Shown in pieces: positions 25,372 to 35,018 of a stretch of 64,000 bases of DNA; position 1 is the first letter of the stretch; every line of letters begins with the position of its first letter. This DNA is from Gammaproteobacteria bacterium. Its GTDB lineage: Bacteria; Pseudomonadota; Gammaproteobacteria; Pseudomonadales; Azotimanducaceae. Location: the NCBI GenBank assembly GCA_012960535.1, contig DUBB01000031.1, positions 217,294 through 281,293 on the forward strand, given 5' to 3'. A program made the position numbers and the translations under genes. Under the pieces are notes generated by a model that was not told the DNA's origin, did no database searches, and saw only the letters and a list, made by a program, of their open reading frames with translations.

Positions 25372-26106
25372 TCAACTCTGGTTAAGATTACGACGGAAGA
25401 GATCGTGCACCCGTTCCCAGTGTTTCTCTGAAGCCCCGCGGTGATAACGTTCACCGCCAGGTGGCGCAAACCCGTGCAGAGCACCTTCCATGAATTCAAT
25501 GCGATAGTTTATGCCCTGATCCGCCAGCGCTTTATCCATTATCTCCAACTCTTCCCGGGTCGCAGTAGGGTCATTATCAGCCCAGCCAAAGTAGACCTCG
25601 CCCTTGATCTGATCAATTTCTTTATGGGGAGAATCATCCTGATCTGAAACAAGCCAGGCACCGTGAATAGAAGCAACCGCGGCAACCTTTTCGGGCATCC
25701 TCTGCAGAAGCCCCATCACCAGTGGACCGCTCATGCAGAAGCCAACCGCGCCGATCTGACCGGTGGAATCGGCCTTGTCATTACCCCTGGCATATTCCAG
25801 CATCGCCTGGGTATCAATCATGATGCGGTCACGATTTACCGCCATCATGTATTCACGACGTACATGCATGTCCTCGTCGCTCAAGCCAAACTCTCGATAA
25901 GGTGTATTCCGATAATAGAGAAACGGCAGGAGAACATAGTATCCTGCACTGGCGAGCCTTGATGCCATGTCTTTCAAAGTTGGTCGGATACTGGGCGCAT
26001 CCATCAGGTACAACACGATAGGGTAGGGGCCGCCTTCTTCCGGGTGAAACTCAAATGTGGTCATACTGCCGTCTGGTGTTTTTATCTCAATCTGTCGTTC
26101 AATCAT
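25372..26106 (-). CDS. Dienelactone hydrolase family protein
   Basis: The 244-residue alpha/beta hydrolase has a cysteine nucleophile elbow GFCMSG (Cys124), the acid in GWADNDPT (Asp177 or 179) and the general base in GALHGFAPP (His211). These are the three catalytic parts of dienelactone hydrolase (Cys-Asp-His). The N-terminus has IVLYLMDAPSIRPTLKDMASRLASAGYYVLLPFLYYR, typical of the family. Ring-cleavage lactone opening is the known role, though many relatives hydrolyse other esters or lactones. It is oriented with the P450 operon but 338 bp upstream. An AGGCG site precedes the ATG. Confidence 0.92.
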   Translation of the reverse strand: MIERQIEIKTPDGSMTTFEFHPEEGGPYPIVLYLMDAPSIRPTLKDMASRLASAGYYVLLPFLYYRNTPYREFGLSDEDMHVRREYMMAVNRDRIMIDTQAMLEYARGNDKADSTGQIGAVGFCMSGPLVMGLLQRMPEKVAAVASIHGAWLVSDQDDSPHKEIDQIKGEVYFGWADNDPTATREELEIMDKALADQGINYRIEFMEGALHGFAPPGGERYHRGASEKHWERVHDLFRRNLNQS

Positions 26107-26438
26107 TATTCGCCTGTCTCATTGTGTTTCTAATCAACTAATATCCAATGTAGCGCAATACCGGTCCAACACCAGAAATTTTTTCAGAAATAATGCTAAA
26201 TCGGCTGATAATGTGTAGCCAGACTGCCACGCTGTCTCATTTCTGCCAAAACAGCAGTGAAGCTGGGCAAAAATATAGCTTAAGCCTATAAGCCGAGAGC
26301 ATCGTTTCATCATGGCCGCGGACCTGCCTGGATCTCAGCCCTGACTATTCTGATGATGGTATATTATTCCGTTAAGTTGATTGACAAATAGCATGACTAA
26401 AGTTATTCCTTGATTGGAAGGTCAGGAAGAATCTCTAG
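26107..26438. promoter_or_regulatory. Divergent control region: hydrolase / CoA-transferase pair
   Basis: These 332 bp separate a leftward hydrolase from the rightward CoA-transferase pair. A TTGACA at about 26380 followed 16 bases later by TTATTC is a weak promoter candidate for the pair. No symmetrical operator of more than six bases stands out, and no gene is seen. Confidence 0.3.
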
Positions 26439-27704
26439 ATGGAGCAAGTAATGGCAGGTGCACTTTCACATATTCGAATCTGTGACTTCACCGGACAGTT
26501 GGCAGGTGCCGGAGCAACTAAGTGGCTGGCTGCTTTCGGCGCTGAGGTCATCAGGATCGAAGATCCTGTGAAAGAAGGACGCTGGGATATCCTGCGGGCA
26601 ACACCGCCTTTTGTCGATGACCGAAGAGGGGTCGATTTTGGCGGTGGTTTCAATAATCACAACACCGACAAGAAAGGCATTACTTTGAATCTTCGAACTG
26701 ACAAGGGTAAGCAGATCCTAACGGAGATCATCAAAAAGTCAGATGCAGTAACTGAAAATTTTGCAGCAGGTGTACTCGAAAAATGGGGGTTTGGTTATGC
26801 GGACCTGAAGCGAATCAAAGCAGATATAGTCTATGTATCTAACTGCGGTTTCGGCCATAACGGGCCTTACAGCAGTTTCAAGACCTGGGGACCCATCGTG
26901 CAGGCGATTTCTGGACTCACTTTTTCCTCTGGGCTACCCGGCCAGCCACCGGCCGGATGGGGCTACTCCTATATGGATCATACTGGGGGATACTATATGG
27001 CCATGGCGATCATGCTGGCCCTGCTTGAACGTGATAACAGTGGTCGAGGCCAGTGGGTAGACCTTGCCTGCACGGATGCAGGTCTCAGTTTGAATGGCCC
27101 TGCTCTGCTGGACTGGACAGTGAATCAAAGACCCATGCGGCAATCAGAAGGGATTGACTCCAACCGAAGCCAGTTTGCGCCCATGGCACCGCACGGTATC
27201 TATCCCTGCTCAGGTGAAGATGAATGGATAGCAATAGCCTGTAGAGATGACCAGGAATGGCTGAAACTGACCGAGGTTATGGAAAATAACCAGCAGACCA
27301 GCCCCAGAACCTCATGGTGTCGTGATTATGATGAGATGAAGTATCGGCTGGATCATCAGGATGAACTCGATAAAAAACTAGCCGGCTGGACTCGACAGCA
27401 GGAAAAATTCAGTCTACAGGAAGACTTACGCCAAGCTCGGATTCCGGTAGGCGCAGTGCAGAAGCCTCAAGAGCGAATTGATCAAGATCCGACAACAGCC
27501 AAGGCCGGTCTATGGCCCACGATCACTCACTCAAAAATGGGACAGGTCAGAGTCGATGGCATGCCCGTACAGTTCTCGCGCACGCCTTGGCAGATGAACC
27601 ACGGAGGGCCGTGTCTGGGTGAACACACCGAACAGGTTCTTACTGAGCTTTTACACAAAAGCCCTGATGAAGTGGCGCAACTAAAAGAGGAAGGTGTCAT
27701 ATGA
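26439..27704 (+). CDS. Class III CoA-transferase, catalytic subunit of a two-gene pair
   Basis: The 421 residues form the full CaiB/BaiF fold: IRICDFTGQLAGAGATKWLAAFGAEVIRIE at the N-terminus, LNLRTDKGKQILTEIIKKSDAVTENF, CGFGHNGPYSS, and the catalytic Asp180 in YMDHTGGYY. The later APHGIYPCSGEDEWIAIACRDD region is closely matched by the second half of the 810-residue fusion protein at 28949-31381. The stop overlaps the next start (ATGA), so this and the following gene are made together, probably as a hetero-oligomer. An in-frame ATG at 26451 is an alternative start. Substrate and CoA donor are unknown. Confidence 0.92.
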   Translation: MEQVMAGALSHIRICDFTGQLAGAGATKWLAAFGAEVIRIEDPVKEGRWDILRATPPFVDDRRGVDFGGGFNNHNTDKKGITLNLRTDKGKQILTEIIKKSDAVTENFAAGVLEKWGFGYADLKRIKADIVYVSNCGFGHNGPYSSFKTWGPIVQAISGLTFSSGLPGQPPAGWGYSYMDHTGGYYMAMAIMLALLERDNSGRGQWVDLACTDAGLSLNGPALLDWTVNQRPMRQSEGIDSNRSQFAPMAPHGIYPCSGEDEWIAIACRDDQEWLKLTEVMENNQQTSPRTSWCRDYDEMKYRLDHQDELDKKLAGWTRQQEKFSLQEDLRQARIPVGAVQKPQERIDQDPTTAKAGLWPTITHSKMGQVRVDGMPVQFSRTPWQMNHGGPCLGEHTEQVLTELLHKSPDEVAQLKEEGVI

Positions 27705-28924
27705 GCGTTCTACACGGCGTTCGTGTAATTGAACTGGCGAGCGAACGTATTGCCTTTGCTGGCAAGTTACTCGGTGACATGGGTGCCGATGTTATTCTCC
27801 TTGAACCCGTGCAAGGTGAACCGAGTCGGTCCTACCCGCCCTTTGTGGACGATCAACCAGGCGACAATCGCAGTCTGTACTTCCTGCATTACAACACCAG
27901 TAAACGCAGTGTAATACTGGACCTTGACACAAAACCGGGGCGGGCCGCCTTTAAGAAGCTGATTGCCACCTCGGATATATTGCTCGAGTCCGAACCAATT
28001 GATCGACTATCCGCCCTTAACCTTGATTACGATGACCTGATCAAATTTCAACCCAGCCTCATTCATGTCGCAGTCACCCCCTACGGGCGCAGTGAGGTAC
28101 TCAGTGACCTGCCGGTCACCGATCTGACTTTAATGGCATCGGCTGGGCCCCCTTGGAGCTGCGGCTATGACGACCATAGTCTTCCACCGGTTCGTGGCTG
28201 GGGTCAGCAGGGATATCACACCGGTTGTCACTATGCCTTTATGTCTATTCTCACTGCTTTACTTCACCGGAATGGTTCAGGGCAGGGTCAGTTCATCGAT
28301 ATTTCAATGACCGCAGCTCTGAACGTGACTACAGAGGCAGGAACTTATGCCTGGCTTGTCAGTGGTGCAACGGTGCAACGTCAGACCGGCCGCCATGCCG
28401 CAGTCAAACCAACGGGTGAAAGCCAGATCAGATGTGCTGATGGCCGCTATGTCAATACCGGGGTACCACCCAGATTTCCCGAAGAATTCGAGAAATTACT
28501 TGCCTGGTTCAAACAAATCGGCCTGGCTGACGACTTCCCCGAAACGGTCTTTCTCGAGATGGGTGCAACCTGGGAAGGGCCCTTTGATCTCTCCAAGATC
28601 GGAGAAGATGAAGCCATCACGGCCATATTTTCGGCAGGTCGACAAGCATTAATCATGATCGCTCAGGCCATCAGCGCTTATGACTTCTTTATTGGCTGTC
28701 AAAACGCGGGCTTATCCGTAGGTATTATCTATTCTCCTGAGGAAGCCTTCGAGGATGAACACTTCAAAGCGCGGGGTTTTCCGGTGGAAGTAGTACACGA
28801 CGACTTAGAACGTACGGTTACCTATCCCGGTGCACCCTATCAATTGCCGGCCAGTCCCTGGTCAATCAGCCGCCGGGCACCGCACCTGGGTGAGCACACC
28901 CATGAGGTATTAGCTCAACTATAG
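27701..28924 (+). CDS. CaiB/BaiF homologue without the catalytic Asp, partner subunit
   Basis: This 407-residue CaiB/BaiF protein overlaps the preceding gene by four bases. Aligned by eye through the conserved HTG(G/C) segment, the catalytic Asp is replaced by Tyr172 (QGYHTGCHYAF). The rest of the fold is intact: SVLHGVRVIELASERIAFAGKLL, TSKRSVILDLD, SEPIDRLSALNLDYDDL and APHLGEHTHEVL. The SEP..L...DYDDL..PSLIHVAVTPYG..TDLTLMASAGP block matches the first half of the 810-residue fusion much better than it matches other CoA-transferases here. It is probably a structural or substrate-binding subunit of a heteromeric CoA-transferase; that is inferred, not shown. Confidence 0.9.
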   Translation: MSVLHGVRVIELASERIAFAGKLLGDMGADVILLEPVQGEPSRSYPPFVDDQPGDNRSLYFLHYNTSKRSVILDLDTKPGRAAFKKLIATSDILLESEPIDRLSALNLDYDDLIKFQPSLIHVAVTPYGRSEVLSDLPVTDLTLMASAGPPWSCGYDDHSLPPVRGWGQQGYHTGCHYAFMSILTALLHRNGSGQGQFIDISMTAALNVTTEAGTYAWLVSGATVQRQTGRHAAVKPTGESQIRCADGRYVNTGVPPRFPEEFEKLLAWFKQIGLADDFPETVFLEMGATWEGPFDLSKIGEDEAITAIFSAGRQALIMIAQAISAYDFFIGCQNAGLSVGIIYSPEEAFEDEHFKARGFPVEVVHDDLERTVTYPGAPYQLPASPWSISRRAPHLGEHTHEVLAQL

Positions 28925-28948
28925 TGAGACAATTGCCCTATGCCTGGT

Positions 28949-31381
28949 TTACTCGAGTGCACCCGCGATCAGCAGCTCTCCAAATTTTTCATCATCATAG
29001 CCAAGCAGATGATTCAAGACATCGGCCATGTCCCGACCGAAAGTGGGTGCGCTTGAATCGATGAAAACAGCCGAACGGGATAGCTTAATTCTGCAAGCTT
29101 CAATGGTCGTCTCACCGCCCTCGGGATGAGGTAGGGCAATAAAATGACCAAGATGTTGCAGTTGTGGGTCCGCATATAACTCCGGGCTATTCTGGACGAC
29201 TGCTGCAGGAACATTTACAGCCTGAAGCATTGCCTCGAGTTCATAGCCGTCCTGCACCGCTGCATATTCGGCGATACATAAGTCAAGGTCATCCTGATGG
29301 CTGAGCCTGTTTGCAAGGCTACCCCAAGCCGCATCATTGGCATCCAGCGAATCGATCACCGTGCACAACGCCCGCCACTGAATATCCGTTTCACAGGCAA
29401 TTGCAATGTGTTTATCATCGCCTCTGGTGGCATAAACGCCATGCGGTGCAGCATGCGAATCTCGATTACCCTGACGCGATTGAACGATACCATTGGCGCT
29501 ATAATCAAGTAGTGCTGGCGTCAGAAAGTGCATTGCCGCCTCACTCTGAGCGAGATCAATATGCTGACCTTGGCCCGTCCGTCTGGCATGATCCAACGCT
29601 GCCAGTACAGCAATTGCATTAAAGCGCGGCGCAATGTAATCAGTATAAGCACCAAAAGGACCTGCCGGCTCTCTATCAGGCCAACCGGTGATTCCATAAA
29701 AACCCGTTATCGCCGCCGCCAGGTTTCCATAACCCGCAAACATTGATAAGGGCCCTGTCTGACCCATCAGGCAGGTGCTCAACATGATGATGTCTGGCTT
29801 TATTACTCGCAAGGTGGCGTAATCCAGGCCCAAAGCTTTCATCGCCCTGGGTGAAAATGATTCCGTAATAACATCAGCCCACCGAACCAGATCAAGAATA
29901 ACTTCTCGACCTTCCGGCTTGGTAAGGTCAATGGTCACCATCTGTTTACCAGCGTTGATACTATGGAAGATCGCTGATTTTTCAGGAGACTCGTCTCCAT
30001 CCATGAACGGCCGTATCGTTCGGGTAACATCGAGACGAGTGGTCGACTCTACCCTAACCACTGTCGCGCCAAAATCAGCGAGCAATCTTGTCGCACCAGG
30101 GCCAGCCAGGGCCCACATCAGATCCAGAACTTTGACGCCCTCAAGGGGCAATTCATGGCCTTGCCTTACCGGTAGTGAAACCGGCGGCACACTGTCAAGT
30201 TCCTTAAACACCTCATCGTTATGCTCACCGATTCGAGGCGGCCGCGGTCCCGGTTGCAATGGCGTTTCACTGAACCTGGCAAACGCACCCGGATACTCAA
30301 CTGAAGCTGAAGGCCCTTCTCCATCGGGCTTCCAGAAATAATGACGTGAAGCGAATTGGGTACTATCAACAACCTCTGCAAGCGTGGTCATTGGCGCCAG
30401 TAAAAGGCCACGTTGAAGTGCAGCATCAAGCAACTGTTGCTTGCTTTTTGACGCTGTGCAAGCAGCCACGCAGTCTTTTACCCGTTCCCATTCCGAGATA
30501 GGTTCTTCGCCTCGGGTTAACAAAAGCCCGTATTCGAGCCAGTTTTTATCTCGGGTAGCTTCATCGCAGAAACCTTGTTCACAGACATAAGCCATCAAAC
30601 GTGCAGTAGCGGGTCCAATGGTAGCGCCGAATAAAAAAGTAATGGCAATTCTGCCATCACTGGCAGGAAAGGTCAGCCGAATGGAAAGCTCTCCCACTTT
30701 CAGGCCGCCTGCCGATCGAGTCACTGTTTCTTCATTCACAGCTGTCGACAGGATGTAACCCTGCGTTGCAAAAGTCAGGGCTTGCTGTGCTGAAACAGTC
30801 ACCTTCTGACCTAGCCCGGAAACGGCCCTTTCTCTCAGCGCAACCAGAGAACCCGCGGCTGCTTCTGCAGCGGCGTGATTCCACGCCTGAGGTACCGAGA
30901 CTCGTACCGGCGGGCGATCGGCATCGCCGGTAATCGCCATAGGTCCAGAGCTTGCCAGCAAAGTTAAATCTGTGGCTGCCCAATGCGCCTTTGGGCCGGT
31001 ATCGCCAAAAGGTGTCATGGAGACATGTATAAGCGCGGGATTAAGTTGGCGCAAGGTTTCATAATCAATCCCTCTCTCCTTGAGACTGCCTACCGGTTCA
31101 GACTCAATGAGAAAATCGGTTTTTGAAACCAACTCCAAAAACAGGGCTCGGTCCTCATCAATGTCCAGTTCTATGCTTCTTTTACCCCGCGCATAGCCCC
31201 ACCAATTCAGGGAATTTTCTGGCTCGGCCTGACTTTTGAAAAAAGGCCCTGTGCGTCTACCCATGGCACCGCCGGGTGGCTCTACCTGAATGACATCTGC
31301 ACCCAGATCGGCCAGGATCTGGGCGCACAACATACCATTTTGGCTGGTTAGGTCGAGAACACGGTAGGGCTTGAGCAACAT
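28949..31381 (-). CDS. Double-domain CoA-transferase: Asp-less domain fused to catalytic domain
   Basis: This 810-residue protein is about twice the family length. Residues 1-395 form one CaiB/BaiF domain ending IGEHNDEVFKEL, residues 396-410 a short linker, and about 411-800 a second domain starting LPLEGVKVLDLMWALAGPGA. In the first domain the catalytic position is Trp167 (PQAWNHAAAE); in the second it is Asp581 (AYTDYIAP). The first domain pairs with the Asp-less protein at 27701-28924 and the second with the catalytic one at 26439-27704. The three genes lie tail to tail. The ATG is preceded by a 293-bp gap from the acyl-CoA ligase upstream. The fusion argues that the split pair forms a complex. 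Confidence 0.92.
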   Translation of the reverse strand: MLLKPYRVLDLTSQNGMLCAQILADLGADVIQVEPPGGAMGRRTGPFFKSQAEPENSLNWWGYARGKRSIELDIDEDRALFLELVSKTDFLIESEPVGSLKERGIDYETLRQLNPALIHVSMTPFGDTGPKAHWAATDLTLLASSGPMAITGDADRPPVRVSVPQAWNHAAAEAAAGSLVALRERAVSGLGQKVTVSAQQALTFATQGYILSTAVNEETVTRSAGGLKVGELSIRLTFPASDGRIAITFLFGATIGPATARLMAYVCEQGFCDEATRDKNWLEYGLLLTRGEEPISEWERVKDCVAACTASKSKQQLLDAALQRGLLLAPMTTLAEVVDSTQFASRHYFWKPDGEGPSASVEYPGAFARFSETPLQPGPRPPRIGEHNDEVFKELDSVPPVSLPVRQGHELPLEGVKVLDLMWALAGPGATRLLADFGATVVRVESTTRLDVTRTIRPFMDGDESPEKSAIFHSINAGKQMVTIDLTKPEGREVILDLVRWADVITESFSPRAMKALGLDYATLRVIKPDIIMLSTCLMGQTGPLSMFAGYGNLAAAITGFYGITGWPDREPAGPFGAYTDYIAPRFNAIAVLAALDHARRTGQGQHIDLAQSEAAMHFLTPALLDYSANGIVQSRQGNRDSHAAPHGVYATRGDDKHIAIACETDIQWRALCTVIDSLDANDAAWGSLANRLSHQDDLDLCIAEYAAVQDGYELEAMLQAVNVPAAVVQNSPELYADPQLQHLGHFIALPHPEGGETTIEACRIKLSRSAVFIDSSAPTFGRDMADVLNHLLGYDDEKFGELLIAGALE

Positions 31382-31674
31382 TGGATTACTCCATAATCGG
31401 GTTGTTAGCCACGATTCTATGACTGACCATAGCAGAGCCGTTCACCCCTGGGTAGGCCCTGGCCGGCGAGCCCATTTAAACCAAAAAACTGCTGAACCCC
31501 ACTAGCCCAGAAAATCTGCCCAGTCTGAAAAGACAGGGCCTAGGATAGAGTCACAAAAGAGCAAGCAGCTAATCTAACCAAGCTCAGTAAATTCCTGGAG
31601 ATAGGCAATTACAGACAGGCAGGAAAATAACTTCTGGGCTGACCGGCTGGGATTTCAACCAATTTCCTGGCAGC

Positions 31675-33168
31675 TCATGAAAACCAGGATTTTATGACAC
31701 GCCGTAGCAGCTTGCCTGCCTCGTTATAAGGTAGCTCCTCGACAAAGTGAATCACTTCTGGCACACGCGAAGAGCGTAGTTCTGATCTGATCAGAGCATT
31801 TATAGCCTCTGCGGTGAGGTCAGCTTTGGGCTTTAGTACAACCGCTAACGCAATTGCCTCACCCCATTGTTGTGAGGGAATAGCGACCGCAGCAACATCA
31901 CTTATACCACTATTAAGAAACAGGATATCTTCTATTTCAGCCGGAGAGATGTTCTCCCCACCCCTGACAATGACATCATCGGCGCGACCAGAAAGATAAA
32001 GATAACCGTGTTCATCCATATAGCCAGCATCACGAGTGGGGAACCAGCCATCTTCAATAAGTGCATTACGCTCCAGGTATTCACCTGAGACCTGAGGTCC
32101 ACGAACATAAATCTCGCCGGCTTCATGGTGCTCCAGTTTCCTGCCCTGTTCATCGCGAATTTCAATTTCGATAGAAGGTAGCGCTTTGCCCACTGACGCC
32201 AGTCTTGAACGAATGGATGAATCGTCATGATTGACCGCTTCTCTATGGTCGTCCGGGCCCAGCAGTGTCACTGTGCTACTTGTTTCCGTTAGCCCATAGG
32301 CATTAGTGAAACTGACTGCCGGTAGCAGATCAAGCGCATGTTCAATAACGGGTAGGGGCATCTTACCGCCGCCATAGGCAATCGCTACAAGGGATCCCAG
32401 TGCATCAGCACTGAAGTTGTTGTTTTCGATCTCGTCTATAATACGTGTCATCATGGTGGGTACCACAAAGGCATTGGTCACCTGTTCATGGCTGCATAGA
32501 TTCAGCCATTCAAGCGCCTGAAAATTGGAAAGCTGGACAATCCGGCGACAGGCATAGATTGAACTCATCACGGCGGAAATTCCCGCAATATGGTAGGGTG
32601 GCACCGACACCAACGTGGCCTGCTCTTCTGCCGCACCCATAAATTCTACTGAGCCAAGGATATAGGATACAAGGTGTTCATGCCTGAGTAAGGCTGCTTT
32701 GGGTGTTCCTGTAGTTCCACTGGTAAACAATTGGATAGCCACTGCAGAAGGGTCTTCTATGCAGGAAAAATGCTCGACAGGTGCCATTTCCAGTGACGTC
32801 AAAAACGTCTGTCGCCCCTCAACCAGGCCCTCTATGTCACTAAAATCAGCTGCCTTGTGGTCGTCTACAATGAGGAAAACCGGTTTGATTCGATCAAGCA
32901 AATCACCGAGTTGTTGCTCACTCAATCGATAATTAAGAGGCACATAGGGAATGCCCGCCATGGCAGCTCCCATCAGGCTAATCGGAACAGCGGGGCTACT
33001 AACATCTAAAACCGAAACAAATTCACAATCGCTGACGGAAAATCGATGCGCCGCTTTATTGGCGGCTTCATAGAGTGCAGCATAAGAGTAATGAATACCT
33101 TCATGAGTTAAAGCCACCCGGTCGGGGCAGGCCTCCGCCGCCATCTGCAGAAACAAAGCAATATTCAC
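31675..33168 (-). CDS. AMP-forming acyl-CoA synthetase
   Basis: The 497 residues start at GTG (33168), four bases after the stop of the 100-residue protein. Core motifs are LFTSGTTGTPKAALLRHEHL, AYGLTETSSTV, the GWFPTRDAGYMDEHGYLYLSGRADD hinge, VRGGENISPAEIEDIL and the catalytic Lys in NEAGKLLRR close to the C-terminus. It is of the shorter acyl/aryl-CoA ligase type. It activates an acid to its CoA thioester. It is flanked by CoA-transferase genes in the same direction, so one route probably starts by ATP-dependent activation and then passes CoA to another acid. Confidence 0.92.
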   Translation of the reverse strand: MNIALFLQMAAEACPDRVALTHEGIHYSYAALYEAANKAAHRFSVSDCEFVSVLDVSSPAVPISLMGAAMAGIPYVPLNYRLSEQQLGDLLDRIKPVFLIVDDHKAADFSDIEGLVEGRQTFLTSLEMAPVEHFSCIEDPSAVAIQLFTSGTTGTPKAALLRHEHLVSYILGSVEFMGAAEEQATLVSVPPYHIAGISAVMSSIYACRRIVQLSNFQALEWLNLCSHEQVTNAFVVPTMMTRIIDEIENNNFSADALGSLVAIAYGGGKMPLPVIEHALDLLPAVSFTNAYGLTETSSTVTLLGPDDHREAVNHDDSSIRSRLASVGKALPSIEIEIRDEQGRKLEHHEAGEIYVRGPQVSGEYLERNALIEDGWFPTRDAGYMDEHGYLYLSGRADDVIVRGGENISPAEIEDILFLNSGISDVAAVAIPSQQWGEAIALAVVLKPKADLTAEAINALIRSELRSSRVPEVIHFVEELPYNEAGKLLRRVIKSWFS

Positions 33169-33172
33169 GTTA

Positions 33173-33475
33173 TCAATCCGAAGAAGGAAGCTTTTTGGTA
33201 TCTTTGGTCATCAATTCATCACTATTATAATACAAAGAACCTTCACCACTTTTAATGCATAACAATTCAATGGTCTCCGCTTCATTCACATACCTTTTAC
33301 CAATAACACAGCCATGCATGTGCTCTGGGTTTGCGGCTGCTTTTGCATCCTGCGCCTGCTCCAGAAATGATTCGCCACCACAGGTTAACCCATCCCCTGC
33401 CGCAGCCTTGATAACCATCACCTCAGCATCGCATACCGCACTCCTCAAACGTAATCCTGGTTTAAGTTCCATCAT
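33173..33475 (-). CDS. Small Cys-containing protein between CoA-transferase and acyl-CoA ligase
   Basis: This 100-residue protein (a second Met follows the first) has a compact N-terminal pattern, MELKPGLRLRSAVCDAEVMVIKA followed by GDGLTCGGE, then a Glu/Ala-rich stretch, HGCVIGKRYVNEAETIELLCIKSGEGSL and a lysine-rich polar tail. Four cysteines (about 15, 32, 56 and 73) could bind a metal or form disulfides. I recall small proteins with the LKPG.RLRS.VCD.EV pattern near acyl-CoA ligase genes in other bacteria but know no function. It is four bases from the ligase start and so tightly co-translated. Confidence 0.6.
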   Translation of the reverse strand: MMELKPGLRLRSAVCDAEVMVIKAAAGDGLTCGGESFLEQAQDAKAAANPEHMHGCVIGKRYVNEAETIELLCIKSGEGSLYYNSDELMTKDTKKLPSSD

Positions 33476-33538
33476 TGTTTCCCGTTCTAGATTTATCTTG
33501 TTTTTTGTTCTGTTTGTTAACCATATTGCTATCGCTAT

Positions 33539-34762
33539 TCAATCGCTTTCGATTCCAAACGCGCCTTGACTGCTCAAATCTGCAATATCTTTCCCATCAT
33601 AACCCAATTCCTCAAGTATCTTATCCCGATGCTCGGCTAAATCCGGAGCCCTTTTAGGGCCCACCTGGGGAACATCTGATACCGATATAGGATGATTGAT
33701 TACCAACGGCGTAGCAACATCTACATCTTTAGGCTTAACGGCCATATTATTAGCCAGTATCTGAGCATCATCCTTGGTTTCTTCTACCAAGGCGACAAGA
33801 TTTACCGGAAGATCAAAGGACTGAAAAACAGCTAGCCAGTCATCCTTGGTTTTCGTCTCCATGATGGCTTGAAGCTTATCGCCCAGCACTTCTCGATTTT
33901 GAAACATGAGCTCAGGAGTAGAGAACCTTGGATCAGTCAGGAGCTGCAATGCGTCCAACGCCGTCAGCAACAGGTCCAGCAACTCCTCGGTTCTTACCAT
34001 GTTGAATTGGAGCCATCTATCGTCTCTGGTTCGATAGGGTCTCATCATCGCAGACTCAACGCGATTGAGGTCTCGATATTGCGCCATATCCCCACCTGCC
34101 AGCACCCCCTGCGCGATGCCGGCTGCTGACCAGAGACCATTGGCAAGCAAAGAGGTCTGCACCATAGAGCCTTCACCCGTCTGCGATCTTTTCAGTAGAG
34201 CGGTGACAATCCCAGCATAGAGTGCAAGACTGGTCGGATGATCGCCCATTCCAGGTAGCCCCTGGGTCGGCCTTGTGCCCGCTTCACGCATTAGCTCCAT
34301 CAACCCGCTTCTAGCCCAGTAAGCAAGCTGATCAAAACTCTTCCGATTCCTTTCATCACCTTTTTCACCGTAGGCAGTCAGTGATGCATAAATCATTTTT
34401 TTGTTTAAGGGTTGAAGTGCCTCATAGGTCAGCCCCATTGACTCGCGCGCACTATAGGGTTGATTGGTGATAAACACATCACACTCAGCTATCAGCTCAA
34501 AAAGAATTCCAAGCCCAGCCTCAGTTTTCAAGTCAAGTGAAATACTGCGTTTGTTTCGACCGTCCAGCTGCCAGAACCAGTTACTATCTGCATAAGGCGT
34601 AGTTGTGATGTTAGAAAGCATGCGCAACATATCGCCATTGCCGGGCTTTTCAATTTTAATCACATCTGCACCAAAATCTGCCAGGATCATGGCTGCGGCA
34701 GGCGCTGCTATGACCGTCGCACAATCAATGACTTTTAGTCCTGAAAACAGGTATTCGCCCAC
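33539..34762 (-). CDS. Class III CoA-transferase (CaiB/BaiF)
   Basis: The 407 residues start at GTG (34762). The N-terminus LFSGLKVIDCATVIAAPAAAMILADFGADVIKIEKPGNGD and the NKRSISLDLKT segment are typical. The catalytic Asp is 174 (GMGDHPTSLALYAG). KDVDVATPLVINHPISVSDVPQVGPKRAPDLAEHRDKIL closes the protein. It leads the leftward run CoA-transferase, small protein, acyl-CoA ligase, fusion CoA-transferase. It resembles formyl-CoA/oxalate-type and alpha-methylacyl-CoA-racemase-like members; which of these cannot be told by eye. Confidence 0.92.
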   Translation of the reverse strand: MGEYLFSGLKVIDCATVIAAPAAAMILADFGADVIKIEKPGNGDMLRMLSNITTTPYADSNWFWQLDGRNKRSISLDLKTEAGLGILFELIAECDVFITNQPYSARESMGLTYEALQPLNKKMIYASLTAYGEKGDERNRKSFDQLAYWARSGLMELMREAGTRPTQGLPGMGDHPTSLALYAGIVTALLKRSQTGEGSMVQTSLLANGLWSAAGIAQGVLAGGDMAQYRDLNRVESAMMRPYRTRDDRWLQFNMVRTEELLDLLLTALDALQLLTDPRFSTPELMFQNREVLGDKLQAIMETKTKDDWLAVFQSFDLPVNLVALVEETKDDAQILANNMAVKPKDVDVATPLVINHPISVSDVPQVGPKRAPDLAEHRDKILEELGYDGKDIADLSSQGAFGIESD

Positions 34763-35018
34763 GGCTTTCTTGTCTATAAAAAATATCTTGGCAAGATTCT
34801 ACTTGAATAAGAATCTGCAAGCGATATGTCTAATCGGGTTAACTCAAGGATAATTACTGTTATGCGATGATAACTTTGTGGTTGCCTGCATTCATATAGC
34901 AGCAAGGCCGATGCCGACGATCAAATCCATTAATCCCTGTCAGAAGGCCAGCCGATCATTCTTAGAAGCTGTAAATCGCCTGCCGAGCAAACAGGATTGG
35001 CCGTTAACGTTTGTCCAA

